A DNA stretch of 64,000 nucleotides from Debaryomyces hansenii CBS767 (taxonomy: Eukaryota > Ascomycota > Pichiomycetes > Serinales > Debaryomycetaceae), in the NCBI RefSeq assembly GCF_000006445.2, contig NC_006047.2:1240001-1304000 (forward strand). Direction: 5' to 3'. The notes under the pieces are model-generated. The model saw only the letters and a program-made list of their open reading frames with translations, was not told the origin of the DNA and did not search any database. The position numbers were made by a program, and so were the translations under genes. Below are positions 56,437 through 64,000 of the stretch, in pieces. How positions within the stretch are numbered: position 1 is the first letter of the stretch; the number at the start of each line of letters is the position of its first letter.

Positions 56437-56442
56437 CACGTG
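56437..56442. promoter_or_regulatory. CACGTG E-box upstream of the glutaredoxin gene
   Basis: CACGTGAC on the plus strand (GTCACGTG on the other) fits the Cbf1 consensus RTCACRTG. It lies 96 bp before the ATG at 56538. Confidence 0.55.
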
Positions 56443-56537
56443 ACATTAGTCTTCTAGTATGGAAATTTAGTATCAAAAATTGTTATATCGAAGCCTGTGT
56501 AAGCATAGTTGAACCATATCTACATACACACGCCAGG

Positions 56538-57254
56538 ATGTCAGTGATAGAAATAGAGTCTGAGTCGCAGTTCACAGAGTTAACTAAATCGGACGCTAAT
56601 AAGTTGATTGCATTGTATTTCCATACACCATGGGCAGGACCATGCCAAACGATGAACTCAGTGTTTAAGACGTTAGCAGAGGCCAACAAGTCGGTTTTGT
56701 TCATATCGATCAACGCAGACGACCACCCGGACATAAGCGAGCTTTTCGAGGTGTCGGCGGTGCCATATTTTATATTGATTCGTAACTCGACTATTTTGAA
56801 GGAGTTGTCGGGTGCAGACCCTAGGGAATTCATAAGTGCGTTGAACCAGTTCACAGAGAAGAAGGACACGGCTGCTCCAGCAGCAGCCGCTGCTGCTGCT
56901 CCGGCGGCACCGGCACAATCCCCAATCGAGGAGTCGCCGGAAGCGTTGAACGAGAGGTTGAAGAAGTTGACGGGTGCAGCACCAGTGATGCTTTTCATGA
57001 AGGGGTCGCCATCGGCTCCGCAATGTGGGTTTTCGAGACAACTCGTGGCGATTTTGAGAGAACACCAGGTCAGATTTGGGTTCTTTGACATCTTGAAGGA
57101 CGATTCTGTCAGACAGGGTCTCAAGAACTTTTCGGACTGGCCAACGTTCCCCCAATTATACATCAGCGGAGAATTCCAAGGGGGACTTGATATCGTTAAG
57201 GAATCGATCGAGGAAGATTCGAGCTTCTTCGAGAATGCGGTTAAAAGTGCTTAG
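56538..57254 (+). CDS. GRX3: Monothiol multidomain glutaredoxin, Grx3/Grx4 type
   Basis: 238 aa. An N-terminal thioredoxin-like domain (1-~105) with WAGPC at 32-36, then an Ala/Pro-rich linker (~111-127), then a glutaredoxin domain with the monothiol site CGFS at 163-166 and the glutathione-site segments [17 protein letters not shown]. Thioredoxin plus CGFS is the Grx3/Grx4 architecture. Role: cytosolic and nuclear [2Fe-2S] cluster handling and iron sensing with Fra2/Bol2, upstream of the iron regulators. Many yeasts outside the whole-genome-duplication group have one gene for both; the symbol is by convention. Codons are GC-richer than in most neighbours. Its stop faces RAD24 across 44 bp. 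Confidence 0.93.
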   Translation: MSVIEIESESQFTELTKSDANKLIALYFHTPWAGPCQTMNSVFKTLAEANKSVLFISINADDHPDISELFEVSAVPYFILIRNSTILKELSGADPREFISALNQFTEKKDTAAPAAAAAAAPAAPAQSPIEESPEALNERLKKLTGAAPVMLFMKGSPSAPQCGFSRQLVAILREHQVRFGFFDILKDDSVRQGLKNFSDWPTFPQLYISGEFQGGLDIVKESIEEDSSFFENAVKSA

Positions 57255-57298
57255 GTATTTATCTTAATATATAACGTGGATTATTCACTATTTACATG

Positions 57299-59113
57299 CT
57301 AGTAGTTTTTAGCCAGGATGAGTTGGTCTAGCTCGGGGTCCGACAGAAATTCATCCTCCGACTCCAATTTGTGCGTTTGGCTTCGAGACTGCGTCACTAA
57401 TCGGTGGATTTGGGTTTCGTCGATCGAGTCGTTGAATATCTCGTCATCTGAATCGATGTCCGTCTCTATGGGGTCGCTCAATATTTCTTCATCTTCTTGT
57501 ACTGTTTTCATTTTATCGTCAATATCTCTCTGGAATTGGTCCTGTGCATACAGGCAGGCTATATCTTCTTCCAATACAGGCAAATCTCCGTCAGATACGA
57601 TTTGTTTGAACAGTCCACCTAGCCTGCCGTATTTTAATTTATTGTGTTGTTGCTTGTTATAAATGAGCGGCAAATAATAGCCATCGATTAAATTCAAATC
57701 GTTAAATGAAGTGTGGCATTCATTAACTACACTTCGATACATACCAATTTCTCGCTTAGTTTTATTATATTCTTTTATCATCTTGAAATGGCGAGGAAAC
57801 TTAACATTCATACGTTGCGATTGTCTCCCGCTAACCCTACGTAATTGATTCCGAGTGGATCGTATACCTGTTTCTTTACCTTCATCAAAGTTATTCAAAA
57901 TGTCACTTATGCTTAGGTTGTTAGTAATTTCGCTCGCAATCTCTATCCCATAATTCAGGTCATTGTATATATGATAATTCTCTAGTATCGACAAATTTAA
58001 TAGTGAATTATTTCCATAATTGTCTAATACAGTCTTTATCGATAGGTAATCTGATTCTTCCTCATCTAAATCCCGGTATTTAGAGCTTGAATATATCACT
58101 TTTCCTATAGCATGAAATAAATTTAGTTGATTCTCTCGTAATGAATTGAAAATTTCTCCCCTTCCTTTCTTAGATAACCCAGACCAGAATTGTAAATTTG
58201 ATATCGCCGATCGTATATCACCACTTTCAATTATGTGACTTGAAAAGTCGTTAATGCTAGTCTTTGCGATACCGTTAAACGCCCTTCTTTCTTCATTAAC
58301 GATTTTATTCATCGACTTTTTCATAAATGAAGCTGCAATCGAATTGAATTTAATTTGCTTGACCTTCCCACGTTGACTTAAAAACTCTCTTCCCAATAAG
58401 GTATCCACAGTCAAGTTATTTTCGATATTAAAATAATCTTGATTTCTTTGTTCTTGCGTTAGTTCTATTTCACTTAAACAGAGCACTAATGGCGGTAATT
58501 GGTGATCTGTATTAACCCATTCGTTTAGATTACCTCTGAACTTCGACAAGATATCTGCATGGAATATATTTGGTAAATCCTCGATGAGTATTATAGATAA
58601 GTTTGACCCTATTCTATACCTTGCATCGTTCAAGAATTCGCTGAATTGTTTCGATTGTGGTGTATCAGTGACTATGGTGTCAATATACTCAATCCAATTA
58701 TCATGCAGAGTAGATTCTTGTCTCGTCATGTACGATTCAAAGTTATTACTTGTCGCTGAACGAGGAATGATCTCATTTGCCAAAACTTTTATAGTAGTTG
58801 ATTTAGAGCTTCCCGACGGCCCTGTAAGAATAAGTAACTTGGTAGGATCTATTCCGGATATCATATTCGATAATGTTTCCTTAACCTCTTTCAACTTCCT
58901 TGGATTTATACATATGTCTTCGGATCTAGTTGGAGTATACTTATCTATCCATTGCTGCTGAAAGGTATCCGTACATGTCTGTTTTCTTTGTCTTTTAGAG
59001 GGAATGAATTCCTCAGACGCCTCAAATTCGCTTATACTTTCATCACTTACATCCTCAGTCTTCGATAGTCTATTTTCATCATCTTTCCTCTCTCGATTAC
59101 GTTTATTGTACAT
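57299..59113 (-). CDS. RAD24: Checkpoint clamp loader large subunit Rad24
   Basis: 604 aa from the ATG at 59113. The frame also contains an ATG at 59224, but that start would overlap the 3' end of the neighbouring gene and take in a TCACGTGA promoter-type site, so the inner start is preferred. The family hallmark QQQWIDKYTPTRSEDI precedes a AAA fold with Walker A TGPSGSSKST (near residue 98) and the LIILIED-like Walker B around SIILIEDLPN. The C-terminus is acidic. Role: Rad24-RFC loads the 9-1-1 clamp at damaged DNA to activate Mec1 signalling. S. cerevisiae Rad24 is 659 aa. Confidence 0.92.
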   Translation of the reverse strand: MYNKRNRERKDDENRLSKTEDVSDESISEFEASEEFIPSKRQRKQTCTDTFQQQWIDKYTPTRSEDICINPRKLKEVKETLSNMISGIDPTKLLILTGPSGSSKSTTIKVLANEIIPRSATSNNFESYMTRQESTLHDNWIEYIDTIVTDTPQSKQFSEFLNDARYRIGSNLSIILIEDLPNIFHADILSKFRGNLNEWVNTDHQLPPLVLCLSEIELTQEQRNQDYFNIENNLTVDTLLGREFLSQRGKVKQIKFNSIAASFMKKSMNKIVNEERRAFNGIAKTSINDFSSHIIESGDIRSAISNLQFWSGLSKKGRGEIFNSLRENQLNLFHAIGKVIYSSSKYRDLDEEESDYLSIKTVLDNYGNNSLLNLSILENYHIYNDLNYGIEIASEITNNLSISDILNNFDEGKETGIRSTRNQLRRVSGRQSQRMNVKFPRHFKMIKEYNKTKREIGMYRSVVNECHTSFNDLNLIDGYYLPLIYNKQQHNKLKYGRLGGLFKQIVSDGDLPVLEEDIACLYAQDQFQRDIDDKMKTVQEDEEILSDPIETDIDSDDEIFNDSIDETQIHRLVTQSRSQTHKLESEDEFLSDPELDQLILAKNY

Positions 59114-59175
59114 CAATATTGTCAGCTTGATAGAACATGTTCCTAGGCCTACTAATCTTTTTGATATAACCAAAA

Positions 59176-59183
59176 TCACGTGA
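59176..59183. promoter_or_regulatory. Palindromic TCACGTGA site in the RAD24 promoter
   Basis: A perfect Cbf1-type palindrome, 63 bp upstream of the preferred RAD24 ATG and within a 91-bp spacer after the stop of the JmjC gene. Its position argues that the RAD24 frame upstream of 59113 is promoter rather than coding. Confidence 0.6.
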
Positions 59184-59204
59184 ACATTACTAAATAAATA
59201 TACA

Positions 59205-61799
<2,595 letters not shown>

Positions 61800-61986
61800 T
61801 TAGTAGCTCTTCAAAATATGATATGTTGCAATATCGTCTGATCGTTTAATAATGTTCTTTAAGAATAAATTAACGTAATATCCGGATTTCGGTATTACCC
61901 TCGCAATACCGGAAATCGAATTCTTCGAATATATTTCACTTTATCAAAAGATATGCTGAAGAGAATGAAGAAGGCAAATATACAAA

Positions 61987-62301
61987 ATGGAACAACGCAG
62001 ACCAGTTAAAAGTAAACCAAATACTCAGGGGATACCAGATGAAGATATCTCCACTTCAAGAGTGATAAAGGCACTCTTTCTTACGTTTCTTTCGCTATTT
62101 GCAATCGTACTTTGGGGTTATCATTCAGTTTGGGCAGTTAAGGTGATGATTTACAATACGTATGGTAATTTCTTCAATAATTTAGTATTCGGGCCAGGTA
62201 CTTTGATTGCTCATGGTGGTTTAAGTATTAAGCTTGTTACTTATTTAAATGTGATACTATTAGATGATAAGATCGATGCAGATCATAAAAAGTATCTTTA
62301 G
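61987..62301 (+). CDS. Small membrane protein, unknown
   Basis: 104 aa, ATG at 61987. Not recognised. A polar N-terminus (1-26), a hydrophobic span (~27-50, VIKALFLTFLSLFAIVLWGY) and a second, weaker hydrophobic part (~65-92). It is divergent from the JmjC gene (193 bp between ATGs) and converges with SLX4 across 62 bp. The codon use and the compact fit between flanking genes support a real gene, probably an organelle or ER membrane subunit. Confidence 0.65.
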   Translation: MEQRRPVKSKPNTQGIPDEDISTSRVIKALFLTFLSLFAIVLWGYHSVWAVKVMIYNTYGNFFNNLVFGPGTLIAHGGLSIKLVTYLNVILLDDKIDADHKKYL

Positions 62302-62363
62302 GGATGTAATATATATATATATATACAAAATGCTATGTAAATAATACTTATAATATAATCAAG

Positions 62364-64000
62364 TCATTTAATGTCCGTATATGTGATTCCTAATTCATCG
62401 CAGTATTTTTCCAATATGTCTGTTTCTAACTTGACACCCGCTGAACCAGATGCTAACCACTCTTGCAACATACATAAATTTATTGGTTCAAAACTCAATA
62501 TTTTATCAAGCCAATATTGATCCTGCTTCAAATGGAAGCTGATTCTATTATAAATGTTTGTTTTAATTGTATGCTGCGATGCAGTCATTGGTTTGTCTTG
62601 ACTGTCATTTAATTGGCTCTGACTGACTAATTTATTTGTCTCAGAGAGAATCTGGATCATTTTTTCTTTGCCCTTGACTGGCTTTAATCCCCATTCTTGA
62701 AATTTCGCCTTCAAATCCTTTGTAGACATATTATTAAATTCGTCCTGAGTTAGTTCTAAAGCGTTGGAACGAATAGGGTCTTCAAGTATCTTTTCAGAGC
62801 CAAATGCGGAATCAGCAGCTTGTGAGGTATACAACAGCCCTAGAACATTAGAATTATCAATCTGTGGACTTGAAGGCACTTGCAAAACTGAAGTATCATT
62901 TTCATTTCTGGGATTGCGTCCTAGATTTACCAAATCATCAGTATCATCGACTTCTCTTGTAATTTCAATGACGCTTAAACTGTTGTCGTGCTCACCTTCA
63001 TCTTCAGAATCACGTATTTCATTCTCCGAATCAACAGGCTGACGTTTGGTTTCAATTGTCTTAATCTTAACTTTGCTATTTTCGTTCATTAATTCAACAT
63101 ATAGACCTCCATCAATTAACAATCGAGATGTGTGATATACCTTGCGTTTCTTATAGGCCTGACGTGCCGGCATAGAAGAAAATATAGCTTCTTCTTCGCT
63201 ATCGTCAAATTGATATTGAGAAGGAATTGGCTGTGCTGAAGAGAGCTTGAATTTAGATCTGGCAGTAGAATAAGCAGATGATTCCTCTGAAACAATTCTT
63301 TCATGTCTGGGCGTAACACTATTAGATCGTATCAGAAGCGGTGAACTATTACAATGCAATCGAAATGGAGATGACATTATATTTTTACTCCCAGGAGTTC
63401 TCTTTGTCGGAGTCTTAAATAATTCTGAATCTTTTATAGGGGACGATATTATGACCTCTTCCGCTTCATTATGAGACGCACGGTCCTCTTCAGACATTAA
63501 ATTTGTTTTACCTCTATTTATTGAGCTGGAGGATATTTCGATTGGTGCTTCTTGCGTGCCATGTATTGCTTGAGGTTGTCTAGGCGCAGTTTCGGATACT
63601 TGAAAATTATCTTCTGATATCTCAGCTATATCTCCCGTAATTGATTCTCTCTGCCCCGATTGAACAAATGGGAAGCTTTCAATTGATACAGCAGTTTCTA
63701 CTGAGTCCTTTTGATGAGAAAAAATTTCATTTCCATTAAACTCGGGGTCATAGATCGAATTCTTGACCTGAATCTTTTGTTCCGATAGATGAAGAGCTTT
63801 GTCGGATTGCTCATCTCTACAACAGAAGCTTACCCTTATAGGACTGGGCTCAGGGGACGAATCCAGAATCACATCAAATTCCCTGTCAATGGTATCTTCA
63901 GATTTTGTGGTATTCATTACTTGGGATAGTGTCATTACAAAGGGGGTTTCGTTATCCGACTCTTCTAAATCATTCTGCAATATCGTGCTTTCATTAATTA
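62364..64000 (-). CDS. SLX4: Structure-specific endonuclease subunit Slx4, 5' end outside window
   Basis: At least 545 aa; the frame stays open to the window edge and no in-frame ATG is visible at its start, so the N-terminus lies outside. Most of the protein is disordered and rich in Ser, with several short phospho-site-like motifs (SSPI, SPFR, TPTKR). Near the C-terminus a SAP-like segment (FNNMSTKDLKAKFQEWGLKPVKGKEKM) precedes the conserved end (~470-538) that binds Slx1. Role: scaffold of Slx1-Slx4 nuclease for branched DNA and a partner of Rtt107 and Dpb11 in checkpoint control. Identification rests on this C-terminal part. Confidence 0.85.
   Translation of the reverse strand, partial: INESTILQNDLEESDNETPFVMTLSQVMNTTKSEDTIDREFDVILDSSPEPSPIRVSFCCRDEQSDKALHLSEQKIQVKNSIYDPEFNGNEIFSHQKDSVETAVSIESFPFVQSGQRESITGDIAEISEDNFQVSETAPRQPQAIHGTQEAPIEISSSSINRGKTNLMSEEDRASHNEAEEVIISSPIKDSELFKTPTKRTPGSKNIMSSPFRLHCNSSPLLIRSNSVTPRHERIVSEESSAYSTARSKFKLSSAQPIPSQYQFDDSEEEAIFSSMPARQAYKKRKVYHTSRLLIDGGLYVELMNENSKVKIKTIETKRQPVDSENEIRDSEDEGEHDNSLSVIEITREVDDTDDLVNLGRNPRNENDTSVLQVPSSPQIDNSNVLGLLYTSQAADSAFGSEKILEDPIRSNALELTQDEFNNMSTKDLKAKFQEWGLKPVKGKEKMIQILSETNKLVSQSQLNDSQDKPMTASQHTIKTNIYNRISFHLKQDQYWLDKILSFEPINLCMLQEWLASGSAGVKLETDILEKYCDELGITYTDIK

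Larger units (their letters stand above)
55873..56537. other. Divergent promoter region between zinc-finger and glutaredoxin genes
   Basis: 665 bp between divergent genes, unusually GC-rich over 56190-56400 for this window. It contains a cluster of ATGTCG/CGACAT motifs with a perfect inverted repeat, several GCGAC motifs around 56370-56395 and a CACGTG box. No ORF looks real. Confidence 0.5.

Noticed and set aside
56194..56439. Minus-strand 81-codon frame in the divergent promoter
   Set aside because: It spans the motif cluster and GC-rich promoter, and lacks any recognisable protein features.

Overview
The window is nuclear DNA of a budding yeast. It is AT-rich and gene-dense. Its introns are few, short and near gene 5' ends, with TACTAAC-type branch points, and two of its tRNA genes have introns. 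The gene set is typical of ascomycete yeasts (ARO1, MDN1, CCA1, MSH6, AKR1, RAD24, SLX4, GRX3/4-type). In MSH6 two CTG codons fall where serine or another polar residue fits the family, one of them at a serine in the S. cerevisiae protein. This points to the CUG-Ser clade, and overall base composition suggests a Debaryomyces-like species; both are inferences. If correct, residues at CTG codons should be read as Ser.

Layout. 1-6.4 kb: a TEA-domain transcription factor cut by the window edge, an Sps1-like GCK kinase and a BAR-PH-ArfGAP protein, all on the minus strand. 6.7-6.9 kb: tRNA-Arg(UCU) and intron-containing tRNA-Phe(GAA), only 7 nt apart. 7-15.3 kb, plus strand: CCA1, pentafunctional ARO1 (interrupted by a one-base frameshift in an A run) and PTC7. 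15.5-30.5 kb, minus strand: the 4999-codon ribosome-assembly ATPase MDN1, with a PAC element upstream. 31.0-34.6 kb: tRNA-Lys(UUU) with intron, a spliced Ecm33-family GPI protein, a Pof1-like nucleotidyltransferase and a three-exon ER FKBP (Fpr2) ending in HDEL. 34.9-38.2 kb: two unrecognised minus-strand genes, one with a (SN)n repeat. 38.4-51.5 kb: a DUF4112 protein, AKR1, REX3, a PSA2-like GDP-mannose pyrophosphorylase homologue, MSH6 (also split by a one-base frameshift), a TMEM205-like protein and a Vma21 candidate. 51.9-64 kb: an Adr1-class zinc-finger factor, a GRX3/GRX4 glutaredoxin, RAD24, a JmjN-JmjC-ePHD histone demethylase homologue, a small membrane protein and SLX4, cut by the window edge.

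Genes sit in both orientations with short spacers (44-182 bp between convergent ends); there is no operon logic, transposon or CRISPR array. Most of the window is ordinary housekeeping yeast chromosome. The points most worth checking are the two frameshifts (one in a mismatch-repair gene), the likely co-transcribed tRNA-Arg/tRNA-Phe pair, the spliced genes that single-ORF calling misses, and several clear promoter elements.
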